From Cellulomonas composti (GTDB taxonomy: Bacteria; Actinomycetota; Actinomycetes; Actinomycetales; Cellulomonadaceae), in contig NZ_BJWG01000009.1 in NCBI RefSeq assembly GCF_007990245.1, positions 62,001-126,000 of the forward strand: 64,000 bases of DNA, in the 5' to 3' direction. The translations under genes were made by a program, and so were the position numbers. This document shows, one piece after another, positions 34,086-42,952 of this stretch. The notes under the pieces are model-generated. The model ran no database searches and was not told the DNA's origin. It worked only from the letters and a program-made list of their open reading frames with translations. Position 1 is the stretch's first letter, and each line of letters starts with the position of its first letter.

Positions 34086-35117
34086 ATGCACTACGATCAC
34101 CTCGTGGACCAGGGAGCCCGCGTCAAGATGTCCGACGTCGCACGAGCGGCGGGGGTGTCGGTCGCGACCGTGTCGAAGGTCGTCAACGGGCGCTACGGCG
34201 TCGCGCAGGGCACGACCGACCGTGTCCAGCAGGTGATCGAGGAGCTCGGTTACGAGGCCAGTCTGGGCGCCAGCAGCCTGCGCAGCCACCGGACGAACGT
34301 GCTCGGGATCCTCGTCGCCGAGTTCGAGCCGTTCTCCACCGAGCTCCTCAAGGGCGCGTCCGCGGCCGTCTCCTCGACCGGCTACGAGCTGCTCGCCTAC
34401 TCGGGCGGCGCGCGCGGGGGCGACGTCGGCTGGGAGCGCCGCTACCTGTCCCGGCTGGGCGGCACCCTCATCGACGGCGCGATCATCGTCACCCCGACGG
34501 TCGTCGACGCCGCGCAGGGCATCCCGGTCGTCGCGGTCGACCCGCACACCGGCCCGTCCGGGCTGCCGACGGTCGACTCCGACAACCTCGAGGGCGCGAT
34601 CCTCGCGACCCGCTACCTCGTCGAGCTCGGGCACCGGCGCATCGGCATGCTCGGCGGCCGGCCGGACCTCGAGTCCTCCCGGCTGCGCGAGGCCGGCTTC
34701 CGGCAGGCGATGGCGAGCGCCGGCATCCCCGTCGAGGAGCACCTGGTGCGCGTGGGCGGCTACCGGGCCGACACGGCCGACGCGCCCGCGCGCGAGCTGC
34801 TCTCGCTGCCCGACCGACCCACCGCGGTGTTCGCCGCCAACGACCTGTCGGCGATCCACCTCATCGACGTCGCGACCGAACTCGGCATCGCGGTGCCGGA
34901 CGACCTGTCGGTGATCGGCTTCGACAACGTCCCCGAGTCTGCGCTGTGCAACCCCCCGCTGACGACCGTCAGCCAGCCCCTGCGGGACATGGGCGCTCGT
35001 GCGCTCGCCCTGCTCGTCGACCTGCTCGACGAGAACCGCACCGAGCCGGTGACCGCCACCCACGTGCGGCTGCCCACCGAGCTCGTCGTCCGCGCCTCCT
35101 GCCGCCGGCTCGCCTGA
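34086..35117 (+). CDS. LacI-family transcriptional regulator of xylan utilisation
   Basis: A 343-residue repressor with an N-terminal helix-turn-helix at about residues 15-36 (MSDVARAAGVSVATVSKVVN) and a hinge helix (GASSLRS). The periplasmic-binding-protein-like effector domain has NVLGILVAEFEPFS, TVDSDNLEGAILATRYLVELGHRRIGML and AVFAANDLSAIHLIDVA. Start ATG 34086 directly follows the operator; ATG 34128 also begins the HTH. Position and operator suggest autoregulation and repression of the divergent transporter-hydrolase operon and the xylanase gene. The effector is probably a xylo-oligosaccharide (inference). Confidence 0.93.
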   Translation: MHYDHLVDQGARVKMSDVARAAGVSVATVSKVVNGRYGVAQGTTDRVQQVIEELGYEASLGASSLRSHRTNVLGILVAEFEPFSTELLKGASAAVSSTGYELLAYSGGARGGDVGWERRYLSRLGGTLIDGAIIVTPTVVDAAQGIPVVAVDPHTGPSGLPTVDSDNLEGAILATRYLVELGHRRIGMLGGRPDLESSRLREAGFRQAMASAGIPVEEHLVRVGGYRADTADAPARELLSLPDRPTAVFAANDLSAIHLIDVATELGIAVPDDLSVIGFDNVPESALCNPPLTTVSQPLRDMGARALALLVDLLDENRTEPVTATHVRLPTELVVRASCRRLA

Positions 35118-35160
35118 GCACCCGCGCGCTACCCCGCGCGGCCGCCCTCCCCCACGCTCG

Positions 35161-35257
35161 CCCGGCAGGTCCGACGAGCCTGCCCGACAGGTCCGACGAG
35201 CGCGCCCGACAGTTCCGACGAGCGCGCCCGGCAGGTCCGACGAGCCTGCGCGCCCGG
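35161..35257. repeat. Four 22-bp tandem repeats downstream of lacI
   Basis: Units start at 35161, 35183, 35205 and 35227, each 22 bp, with the conserved core GTCCGACGAG; the first and last units are identical. The 15-mer GTCCGACGAGCCTGC is found here and, in reverse complement, inside the mnmA 3' end. The rest of 35118-35374 holds no gene; promoter elements for the downstream gene are not obvious. Confidence 0.9.
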
Positions 35258-35374
35258 ATGTGAAGGACCTGTGAACGAAGTGAGGACAAACGTCCCGCGG
35301 CACAGCGGTGCGTGTGCACAAGAGTTCATGTGGGCGGCGCAGACGGCGCCGAACGCACAGGAAGAAGAATCGCC

Positions 35375-35959
35375 ATGACCGCAATCTCGCAGGCGGCGGA
35401 CACGACCTCGACCGCCGCGGTGGTCACCGAGGAGTCCGTCGTCACGTCGTCGAAGGCTCGCGTGATGCTGGCCGTCACCCGGCTCGCCACGGGCTTCATC
35501 TTCCTCTGGGCGTTCCTCGACAAGACGTTCGGCCTGCACTACTCGACGGGCGCCCCGGTCGCCGAGGGCGAGCCCTCCAAGTCGTGGCTCGAGGGTGGCA
35601 CCCCCGCCCAGGGCTTCATGAAGTTCGGTGCCTCCGGCCCGTTCAAGGACTTCTTCGCGAACCTCGCCAGCCCGCTGGCGGACTGGCTGTTCATGCTGTC
35701 GATGCTCGGCGTCGGTGCCGCGGTGATGCTCGGTGTCGGCCTGCGCGTCTCCGCCGCCGTCGGCTCGTTCGTCATGGCGATGATGTGGCTCGCCGAGTGG
35801 CCGCTGGCCCAGGGCTCCACCAACCCCCTGGTCGACTACCACGTGATCTACGCGCTGGTCCTCGTCATCGTCGCGCTGACCTTCGCGGGCGACACGTGGG
35901 GCCTCGGGAAGAAGTGGGCGAACCTGCCGATCGTGCAGTCGCAGGGCTGGCTGCGCTGA
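35375..35959 (+). CDS. DoxX/DoxD-family membrane protein
   Basis: A 194-residue integral membrane protein, start ATG 35375 with AGGAAGAAG upstream. Four helices are predicted: about 31-50 (RLATGFIFLWAFLDKTFGL), 95-120 (SPLADWLFMLSMLGVGAAVM), 123-145 and 155-175. The motif FLDKTFGLHYST and the insert with GGTPAQGFMKF match the DoxX group related to thiosulfate:quinone oxidoreductase small subunits. Actual function is unknown in actinobacteria. It is followed by a very strong bidirectional terminator. Confidence 0.85.
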   Translation: MTAISQAADTTSTAAVVTEESVVTSSKARVMLAVTRLATGFIFLWAFLDKTFGLHYSTGAPVAEGEPSKSWLEGGTPAQGFMKFGASGPFKDFFANLASPLADWLFMLSMLGVGAAVMLGVGLRVSAAVGSFVMAMMWLAEWPLAQGSTNPLVDYHVIYALVLVIVALTFAGDTWGLGKKWANLPIVQSQGWLR

Positions 35960-35988
35960 TCTGAGCTCCCGGCCATCCCTCAGGTCGG

Positions 35989-36038
35989 ACAGGCGAGAGG
36001 CCCGCGGCTCCGTCGGGAACCGCGGGCCTCTCGCCTGT
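35989..36038. terminator. Strong bidirectional terminator hairpin
   Basis: A perfect 19-bp stem: ACAGGCGAGAGGCCCGCGG (35989-36007) with CCGCGGGCCTCTCGCCTGT (36020-36038) and a 12-nt loop. It lies between convergent DoxX and GNAT genes. Confidence 0.93.
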
Positions 36039-36070
36039 GCTGTGCCCGGCGCAGGCCGCCGACCGGGCTG

Positions 36071-36616
36071 TCAGTCCGAGCTCATCGCCCGGTACTCGTC
36101 CTCGAGCATCCCCATGCAGATCGCGTCGCAGAATCCCTCGCCGTCGCGGTAGGCGTCGCGCCGCCGGCCCTCGACCCGGAAGCCGATGTTCTCGTAGAGC
36201 GACTTGGCGCGGGCGTTGATCGCGAGCACGTCGAGCTCGACGCGGTGCAGCCCGAGCCCGTCGAACGCGAAGCCCAGCACGAGCAGGATCCCCTCGGTGC
36301 CGTAGCCACGACCACGGTAGGACGGCCGCATCGCGAGGCGGAGGTTGGCGCTGCGCGTGACCTCGTCGATCTCGTTCAGGACGATCTCGCCCAGGAAGTC
36401 GTCGTTGCCGTGCACGGTGACCGCGAAGTCGAACCGGCCCCCGGCCGTCGCACGGCTCGCGCACCAGGCGTCGACCTGCTCGCGCGTGTACGCCGCCGTC
36501 GTCCCGGTCAGGCGCGTGCCCTCGGCGTCCGTGACCAGGTCCCACATGGCCTCCGAGTCCTCGGCACGTATGGGCCGCAGCACCAGCATCTCGCCCTGCA
36601 GCGTGGGCTTGTCCAT
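36071..36616 (-). CDS. GNAT acetyltransferase (RimJ/RimL-like)
   Basis: A 181-residue N-acetyltransferase of the RimJ/RimL type. The start LRPIRAEDSEAMWDLV leads into the core, and the acetyl-CoA loop RPSYRGRGYGTEGILLVL (motif A, R/Q-x-x-G-x-G/A) is followed by LGLHRVELDVLAINARAKSLYENIGFR (motif B). The substrate, which may be a protein N-terminus or a small amine, cannot be assigned. Start ATG 36616. It is convergent with DoxX and shares its terminator. Confidence 0.88.
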   Translation of the reverse strand: MDKPTLQGEMLVLRPIRAEDSEAMWDLVTDAEGTRLTGTTAAYTREQVDAWCASRATAGGRFDFAVTVHGNDDFLGEIVLNEIDEVTRSANLRLAMRPSYRGRGYGTEGILLVLGFAFDGLGLHRVELDVLAINARAKSLYENIGFRVEGRRRDAYRDGEGFCDAICMGMLEDEYRAMSSD

Positions 36617-36678
36617 CGCGACCTCCCCGTCCGAGCCGAGCGCGTCCTGGCAGGCTATTGCACCCAGGCGACGACACG

Positions 36679-36728
36679 CCCGCGGCCCGCCGGTCGTCGG
36701 GAGGAGACGACGATCGGCGGGCCGCGGG
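36679..36728 (-). terminator. Terminator hairpin after the xylanase gene
   Basis: CCCGCGGCCCGCCG (36679-36692) pairs perfectly with CGGCGGGCCGCGGG (36715-36728), and GTCGTC/GACGAC inside the loop extends it. It lies about 40 nt after the xylanase stop. Confidence 0.85.
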
Positions 36729-36765
36729 GCGGGTGGTCCCGGGACGGGACCCCTGACGAGCCAGG

Positions 36766-39700
36766 TCAGGAGACCGTCAGGCGCACCGCCTTGCTCGTCG
36801 CCGTGCCGCTGTCGTTCGTCGCGACGACGCGGTAGAGCGCACCGTTACGCGTCGGCGAGGCGGTGACGTTCAGCGTGGCTGACGTCGCGCCGGCCAGCGG
36901 CGTCCACGCCGTGGCACCGGCCCGCTTCTCGAACCACTGCAGCCGCGGCTTCGGATAACCCGCGACGGTGACCTCGAACCGGGCCTTGGCCCACGCGGCG
37001 ACCGTCGTCGACGAGGGCTGTGCGGTGATCGTCGGAGTCGTCCGCACGACCCGGACCGTGGCGACCTTCGTCACGGCCTGGCCCGAGCCGTTGGTGAACA
37101 CGGCCCGCACCCGCAGCCCGTCGGTCGAGCCGTAGAGCTTGACCTTGAGCGTGCGGGACGTCGCGCTCGGGATCGCCACCCACGTGGACGAGCCGGGCAC
37201 GCGCTTCTGCCACGTGACCTTCGGGTTCGGGTAGCCGCTCGCGGCCGCCGACACCGTCACGACGCTGCCGTACTCACCGCTCACCGAGACCGGCTGCGAC
37301 GTGACGACCGGCTTGACCCGGGCCACGCGCACCGTCGCCGGTTGCGTCGTGACCGTACCGGCCGAGTTGGTGTACGTCGCGCGGTACGACGCACCGTCCA
37401 GGGCCGCCGTGAGCACGAGCGACCGCGAGGGCTTGCTGCCCGCGACCGCTGCCCAGTCCTTGCCCGGGCGACGGATCTCCCACGAGACGGTCGGTGCCGG
37501 CGTGCCGGACGCCGCCGTCACGATCGTCACCGTGCTGCCGAGCGGCGCGGTGATCGTCGTCTCCGGCTGCTGGGTGACGACAGGGGCCACGGCCACGGGC
37601 GCACCCGGGCCGACCAGCTCGACGACACCCCAGTGGCCGGTGGACTGGTAGCCCCGACCCGTCGGGTCGGCCCAGTTGGTGATCCCGTTGCGAACCCCAC
37701 CCGAGGCGTCGTTGACCTGCAGGTCCAGGCCGTGGAACGTGCCGGTCCCGCCGTACTCGAGGAGGCTGATCGCCGCCTCGACGCGGTAGCCGTCGTCCGT
37801 GCGGACGACCGCCGAGGTCAGCCGGTTCCGCTGGAACGTCTCGTCGCCCGTGCCGAACGACACCGCTCCGTCCGCGTCGATGCGGATCTGGGTGTCGTCG
37901 TACCGGTAGGAGCCGTTCTTCACGTTGCCGCCGTCGACGTAGATCTCGACCGAGTCCTTCGTCCACGGGTCGGAGCCCGTCGTGTCGACGTCGGCATCGG
38001 TCACGTCCGCCAGGACGTAGAGCGTGCTGCCGTTCCACAGGGTCCGGAAGGAGCCCTCGGCCGTGCCCGAGCCCGACGTGTGCTTGGCGCTCACGAGCGT
38101 GCCCGCGGTGGACCACTGCGCGTCGACGTCACCGTCGATGCTCGGGGCGGTCGTCGCCTCGTGCACCTCGCCGAACGAGAGCGGCTCGGCCAGCGCGATG
38201 CTGCCCAGCACGTCCGGCGAGTTCCACGCCGTGGTCGTCGCACCGTCCACGACGCGCACGTCGAGGTCGACCGCACCGCCCTCGACGAGAGAGTCGACAG
38301 GCAGCTCGACGACGGCCGTCCAGCCGCCGGTGCGCTCGGTCGCCGTGCCGTCGACGTCACCCGTGCCGTCACGCCCGAACGACACCGCGCCGTCGGGGGT
38401 CTCGAGCACGACCGCGTCGGTGTCGTCCACCGTCGCGTCGTCGACGTCCACGTAGACCGTCAGACCCTCGGGCGTCCAGCGCAGCTGGAAGCCGGCCTTC
38501 TCCCCCACCGGGTTCAGCGGCAGTCGCTGCCACTGGCCCGACGAGCTCGAGTAGTCGCCGTCCTCGTCGGCCGCGAACGCCGTGGCGCTGCGGATCGCGG
38601 CCGGCAGACCGAGGTCGGCCGCCCCGAAGAACGCCGGCTTCGCGGAGAAGTTGTCGTTGAACAGCAGCGGCTTGCCGTTGCCCGACGCCCGCCACGAGCG
38701 GCCGTCCGTCAGGCCCCACACCGTCACCGAGAACAGGCTCGAGGCGTGCTCGCGGAACGCGTCGAACGCGGCCTCGTAGTAGTAGCCCTGGTCGATCGAC
38801 TTCGCGGTGTCCGCCGAGCCGACGAACACGTCGAGCTCGGTGACGGCCTGCACCAGCGGTCGGCCGGACGCCGTCTCGATCCCCTCGAAGTCGGCGATCG
38901 CGTCGTCGAGCGAGCTCACCGGCGTCGAGAGCGCCACGTGGAACTGGTGGCCCACGCCGTCGATCGGGACGTCACGCGCGATCAGCCGCTCGACGAGCGC
39001 CTTGTAGCGCGCACGCTTACCGGTCTGCTCGGTGTTGTAGTCGTTGATGAAGAGCGTCACGGGGTGCTCGACGCCCTCGGCCGCGTACTCGTCGTTGAAC
39101 GCCTCGTTCGCGTACTGGAAGGCGTCGTCGACGAACTCCTCACCGAGGATCTGGTACCACTTGCTCTCACGCATGCCGTCGGGGTTGGACGTGCCGTCGT
39201 TGACGACCTCGTTGACCACGTCGAACGCGACCAGCGGGTTGCCGTCCGAGCCGAACGCGCCGTACTCGTCGGACAGGGCCTGGGCGACGTTGAAGATGTG
39301 GTCGTGCAGCCGCTGGCGCAGCGCGTCGGGTGCCAGGTCGTTGCCCTCGTCGTCCTGGAAGAACCAGGCCGGCGTCTGGCTGTGCCAGGCGAGCGTGTGG
39401 CCGTAGACGTTCAGCTCGTTCTCGGCCGCGTAGTCCATGAGGGTCTTCGCCTCGGGGTGCAGGCGGAACGTGTCCACCCCCGTGCCCGAGTACCAGGCCT
39501 CGACCTTCATGTAGTTCTCGGAGGTCACCTGGTCGAAGTGCTTGAGCAGCAGCTGCGAGGCGGTGCCCGCGGTCTCCCGCGAGTCGATCGCCACGCCGAC
39601 CGGGAAGTCGACCGTGTCCTTGAGCGGCGTCAGGTCCTCGATCGCCACGTCGGGGGTCGGCGTCACCGCGATGTCGTCGATCACGAACGTGGAGGTGTTG

Positions 39701-41184
39701 CCCAGGCCCGTGCTCGTGTACTTCGTCTCGAAGTAGAGCTCGGCCGCCGTCTCGAACGCCGGCATGGTGAACGTGCCGGTCACGTGCACCCAGCTGCTCG
39801 ACGACAAGCCCGTGAACTGCACGAGGTTCGAGTACTTGGCGGTCTCACCCGTGAGCGTGCGCGAGGAGAGGGTCATGTCGCCCGGCGTGCCCTCGAACCG
39901 GACCCACGCCGAGACGTCGTACGACGCGCCGGCGACCGCGGTCTCCGTGACCGGGTACTGCAGGCCGGCGCCCTGCGAGGGGCGCTCCGAGACACGCGCG
40001 GAGTACGTGCCGCCGTGCGCGAGCTCGTCCGTGACCGCCACGACGGGGTCACCGTGCTCGTCGGCGCGCAGCGCCCAGCCCTCGAGCGTGCCCGTCTCGA
40101 AGTCGGTCTCGACGAGCGGCTCGGTGCCCACCGGGGGCTCGACCTCGCCGGCCGGGCCGAGGATCAGCACGTCGTCCACGAGGAAGCTCGGGTGGGTGGT
40201 GTCGATGTCCGCAGCCTCGAAGTAGAACACCAGCTTGGTGAGGTCCGCGGCCGGCGTGTACGTCCCGGTGAGCTCGACCCAGCCGTCCGCGGTCGCGGAA
40301 GGTGAGGTGGTCACGGCGTTGTACGAGTCGCCGTCGCCGGTGCTGGTGACGGCCGTGATCTTGATCGCGGACGCGCCGGCGGTCCCGGTCGGGAGCTTGA
40401 CCCAGGCGGAGACCTGGTACTCCTTGCCCGCCTCGAGCGTGCTCAGGAGGTCGGCCTCCGTGCCGGCCCAGTTGGCGCCGCGGCCCGAGACCAGCAGGCT
40501 GTGCGCGCCGCCGTGCGCCTCGGTGTCCGTCGCGGCGACCGTCGAGTTGCGCGCACCCCAGGGAGCGGTCGACGACTCGAAGTCGTTCGACAGGACCACC
40601 GTGGGCTCGGGGGTGCCGGGCTCGCCCGGCACGGAGACGACGACGTCGTCGAGCTGGTAGGTGAAGTCGAGCGCGGGGGTGGGCTCCGGGTAGGGGCCGG
40701 TGCCGAAGAAGAACTGGGACTGCGGGCTCGTCTCGGGGATCGTGTACTGCGTCGTGACGGTCTTCCACTCGGAGGTCAGCGTCACGTCGGTGCCCAGCCA
40801 CGAGTAGCCGGGCTTGGTGACCCAGCGCGCCGGGACGTTCGTGTCACCCGAGACGATGCGCGCCTGCGCCGAGACGGTCACGACCGTGCCGGCCTCGAGG
40901 CCGTCCAGCAGCCCCGCCGGGGTGTCCAGACCGTCGTAGCTCGCCGCGCGGTGGACCTGGTAGGCCTTGTTGCCCGCCCCGAGGTCGACGTACGTGCCCG
41001 CCGCCCCGGACTGCCCGAGCGTGCCCTTGGTCCCGTCGTCGAAGTTGACGGACAACAGCGTGGTCGTGCTTCCGTCTGCGGCGGTCGCGACGGTGGTCAC
41101 CCCGACCAGTGGGGTGAGCACCAGCGCGACGGTTGCGGCCAGCGCAACTCCTCGCCTGCGGCGCACGGTGGTTCCAGTAGACAT
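36766..41184 (-). CDS. Secreted modular GH10 endo-beta-1,4-xylanase
   Basis: A 1472-residue secreted enzyme; ATG 41184 follows AAAGGAGCG. Modules in order: signal peptide (about 1-36, ending VATAADG); three CBM22/CBM4_9-like xylan-binding sandwiches (about 40-190, 195-350, 355-515), each with DFE/NFD starts and DDV/DDI ends; the GH10 barrel (about 520-860) with acid/base Glu659 in FDVVNEVVND and nucleophile Glu783 in VTELDVFV; two CBM9-like domains (about 865-1050 and 1055-1235); and three Ig-like repeats of about 78 residues (1240-1472) with VTxQP...SGxPxPxVxW...TN.SG. No sortase or S-layer motif is visible. Its promoter carries the same LacI operator as the transporter operon. Confidence 0.95.
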   Translation of the reverse strand: MSTGTTVRRRRGVALAATVALVLTPLVGVTTVATAADGSTTTLLSVNFDDGTKGTLGQSGAAGTYVDLGAGNKAYQVHRAASYDGLDTPAGLLDGLEAGTVVTVSAQARIVSGDTNVPARWVTKPGYSWLGTDVTLTSEWKTVTTQYTIPETSPQSQFFFGTGPYPEPTPALDFTYQLDDVVVSVPGEPGTPEPTVVLSNDFESSTAPWGARNSTVAATDTEAHGGAHSLLVSGRGANWAGTEADLLSTLEAGKEYQVSAWVKLPTGTAGASAIKITAVTSTGDGDSYNAVTTSPSATADGWVELTGTYTPAADLTKLVFYFEAADIDTTHPSFLVDDVLILGPAGEVEPPVGTEPLVETDFETGTLEGWALRADEHGDPVVAVTDELAHGGTYSARVSERPSQGAGLQYPVTETAVAGASYDVSAWVRFEGTPGDMTLSSRTLTGETAKYSNLVQFTGLSSSSWVHVTGTFTMPAFETAAELYFETKYTSTGLGNTSTFVIDDIAVTPTPDVAIEDLTPLKDTVDFPVGVAIDSRETAGTASQLLLKHFDQVTSENYMKVEAWYSGTGVDTFRLHPEAKTLMDYAAENELNVYGHTLAWHSQTPAWFFQDDEGNDLAPDALRQRLHDHIFNVAQALSDEYGAFGSDGNPLVAFDVVNEVVNDGTSNPDGMRESKWYQILGEEFVDDAFQYANEAFNDEYAAEGVEHPVTLFINDYNTEQTGKRARYKALVERLIARDVPIDGVGHQFHVALSTPVSSLDDAIADFEGIETASGRPLVQAVTELDVFVGSADTAKSIDQGYYYEAAFDAFREHASSLFSVTVWGLTDGRSWRASGNGKPLLFNDNFSAKPAFFGAADLGLPAAIRSATAFAADEDGDYSSSSGQWQRLPLNPVGEKAGFQLRWTPEGLTVYVDVDDATVDDTDAVVLETPDGAVSFGRDGTGDVDGTATERTGGWTAVVELPVDSLVEGGAVDLDVRVVDGATTTAWNSPDVLGSIALAEPLSFGEVHEATTAPSIDGDVDAQWSTAGTLVSAKHTSGSGTAEGSFRTLWNGSTLYVLADVTDADVDTTGSDPWTKDSVEIYVDGGNVKNGSYRYDDTQIRIDADGAVSFGTGDETFQRNRLTSAVVRTDDGYRVEAAISLLEYGGTGTFHGLDLQVNDASGGVRNGITNWADPTGRGYQSTGHWGVVELVGPGAPVAVAPVVTQQPETTITAPLGSTVTIVTAASGTPAPTVSWEIRRPGKDWAAVAGSKPSRSLVLTAALDGASYRATYTNSAGTVTTQPATVRVARVKPVVTSQPVSVSGEYGSVVTVSAAASGYPNPKVTWQKRVPGSSTWVAIPSATSRTLKVKLYGSTDGLRVRAVFTNGSGQAVTKVATVRVVRTTPTITAQPSSTTVAAWAKARFEVTVAGYPKPRLQWFEKRAGATAWTPLAGATSATLNVTASPTRNGALYRVVATNDSGTATSKAVRLTVS

Positions 41185-41225
41185 CAACGCTCCTTTGCGT
41201 GACCCGGCCGGTGTCGGTTGCGGCG

Positions 41226-41289
41226 AGGCTAACCCGGCTCGCTGTCATTTCGAAGAGTTTTCGGATAACGATTTCGATACCGTTATCGA
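41226..41289 (-). promoter_or_regulatory. Xylanase promoter with LacI-type operator
   Basis: TCGATACCGTTATCGA (41274-41289) is identical, including the spacer, to the operator beside lacI, and a further degenerate half-site (GGATAACG, 41263-41270) lies next to it. Promoter elements on the minus strand are TTCGAA (41254-41249), a 17-bp spacer and TAGCCT (41231-41226). The operator sits just upstream of the -35. Confidence 0.8.
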
Positions 41290-41371
41290 TGGGAGCGTGA
41301 CCATCGTGGGGGATCGGGTGTCGAGGGCCCCGACCGGCCGGCTCCGCGCGGTGCTCGCGGGCACGACGAGG

Positions 41372-41426
41372 TCCCGACGACGACGCCCCGCCGCCCAGGA
41401 GGGCGAGCGGGGCGTCGTCGTCGGGA
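41372..41426 (-). terminator. Terminator hairpin after gatB
   Basis: TCCCGACGACGACGCCCCGC (41372-41391) pairs perfectly with GCGGGGCGTCGTCGTCGGGA (41407-41426), a 20-bp stem with a 15-nt loop. It starts 17 nt beyond the gatB stop and probably ends gatCAB transcription. Confidence 0.9.
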
Positions 41427-41443
41427 CGGGTGGCGTCGGGGCG

Positions 41444-42952
41444 TCAGGCTCCGACGCGCTCGAGCACGAGCTCACGCACGCGCGCTGCGTCGGCCTGCCC
41501 GCGCGTGGCCTTCATGACCGCACCGATGACGGCGCCGACCGGGCCGAGGTTGCCGGACCGGATCTTGTCCGCGACGTCCGGCTGGGCGGCCAGTGCCTCG
41601 TCGATCGCGGCGAGCAGGGGACCGTCGTCGGAGACGATCTCGAGCCCGCGGGCCGCGACGACCGTGTCGGGGTCGCCCTCGCCCGCGAGCACGCCCTCGA
41701 GCACCTGGCGGGCGAGCTTGTCGTTGAGTCGGCCCGAGTCGACCAGACCCTGCAGCGCGCCGATCTGCGCCGGAGTGATCGGCAGGTCGGCGAGCTCGAT
41801 CTCGCGCTCCTTGGCGGTGCGGGCCAGCTCGCCCATCCACCACTTGCGGGCCGCGGCCGGCGCGGCGCCCGCCGCCACGGTCGCCTCGATCAGCTCGATC
41901 GCACCCGCGTTGACCACGTCACGCATCTCGGCGTCCGCGTAGCCCCACTCCCCCTGCAGCCGGCGACGACGAGCCGCGGGCAGCTCCGGCAGCGCGGCGC
42001 GGATCTGCTCGACCCACGCCCGGTCCGGCGCGATCGGCACCAGGTCGGGCTCCGGGAAGTACCGGTAGTCCTCCGCGTCCGACTTCACGCGCCCGCTCGT
42101 CGTCGAACCCGTGTCCTCGTGCCAGTGCCGGGTCTCCTGCACGATCGAGCCGCCCGCGTCGAGCACGGCCGCCTGCCGGGAGACCTCGTAGCGCACGGCG
42201 CGATCGACCGAGCGGAACGAGTTGACGTTCTTGGTCTCGGTGCGCGTGCCGAGCGGGCTCGTCGGCGTCGCGCGCAGCGACACGTTGACGTCCGCGCGGA
42301 CGTTGCCGCGCTCCATGCGCGCCTCGGACACCTCGAGCGCCCGGAACAGGTCGCGCAGCGTCTGCACGTACGCGCGCGCGACCTCGGGCGCACGCGCCCC
42401 GGCTCCCGTGATGGGGCGCGTCACGATCTCGACGAGCGGGATGCCCGCCCGGTTGTAGTCCACGAGCGAGTACTCCGCGCCGTGGATGCGACCGGTCGCG
42501 CCGCCGACGTGCGTGTTCTTGCCGGCGTCCTCCTCCATGTGCGCGCGCTCGACCTCGACGCGGAACACGGTCCCGTCCTCGAGCTCGACGTCGACGTAGC
42601 CGTCGTACGCGATCGGCTCGTCGTACTGCGACGTCTGGAAGTTCTTCGGCACGTCCGGGTAGAAGTAGTTCTTCCGCGCGAACCGGCAGGTCTGCGCGAT
42701 CGAGCAGTTCAGCGCGAGCCCGATCCGGATCGCGTACTCGACGGCCGTCCCGTTGACCACGGGCAGGCTGCCGGGCAGCCCGAGCGAGACGGGCGTGACG
42801 GACGTGTTCGGCTCCTCGCCGAAGCCCGCCGGCGCACCGTCGAACATCTTGGTGCGGGTGCCGAGCTCGACGTGCACCTCGATACCGATGACCGGGTCGA
42901 ACCGGGCCACGGCCTCGTCGTAGTCGACCAGGTCGACGGTTGCGCGGCTCAT
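41444..42952 (-). CDS. gatB: Aspartyl/glutamyl-tRNA amidotransferase subunit B
   Basis: A 502-residue subunit of GatCAB, which converts Glu-tRNA(Gln) and Asp-tRNA(Asn) to the amidated forms. It binds tRNA and activates the misacylated end with ATP. Seen are [38 protein letters not shown], the GatB signature [25 protein letters not shown] and YRYFPEPDL, then a YqeY-like C-terminal helical domain. ATG 42952 overlaps the gatA stop (ATGA). Length is normal. Confidence 0.97.
   Translation of the reverse strand: MSRATVDLVDYDEAVARFDPVIGIEVHVELGTRTKMFDGAPAGFGEEPNTSVTPVSLGLPGSLPVVNGTAVEYAIRIGLALNCSIAQTCRFARKNYFYPDVPKNFQTSQYDEPIAYDGYVDVELEDGTVFRVEVERAHMEEDAGKNTHVGGATGRIHGAEYSLVDYNRAGIPLVEIVTRPITGAGARAPEVARAYVQTLRDLFRALEVSEARMERGNVRADVNVSLRATPTSPLGTRTETKNVNSFRSVDRAVRYEVSRQAAVLDAGGSIVQETRHWHEDTGSTTSGRVKSDAEDYRYFPEPDLVPIAPDRAWVEQIRAALPELPAARRRRLQGEWGYADAEMRDVVNAGAIELIEATVAAGAAPAAARKWWMGELARTAKEREIELADLPITPAQIGALQGLVDSGRLNDKLARQVLEGVLAGEGDPDTVVAARGLEIVSDDGPLLAAIDEALAAQPDVADKIRSGNLGPVGAVIGAVMKATRGQADAARVRELVLERVGA

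Noticed and set aside
35118-35374. CRISPR array at the 22-bp repeats
   Set aside because: The units are directly adjacent with no spacers and there are no cas genes.
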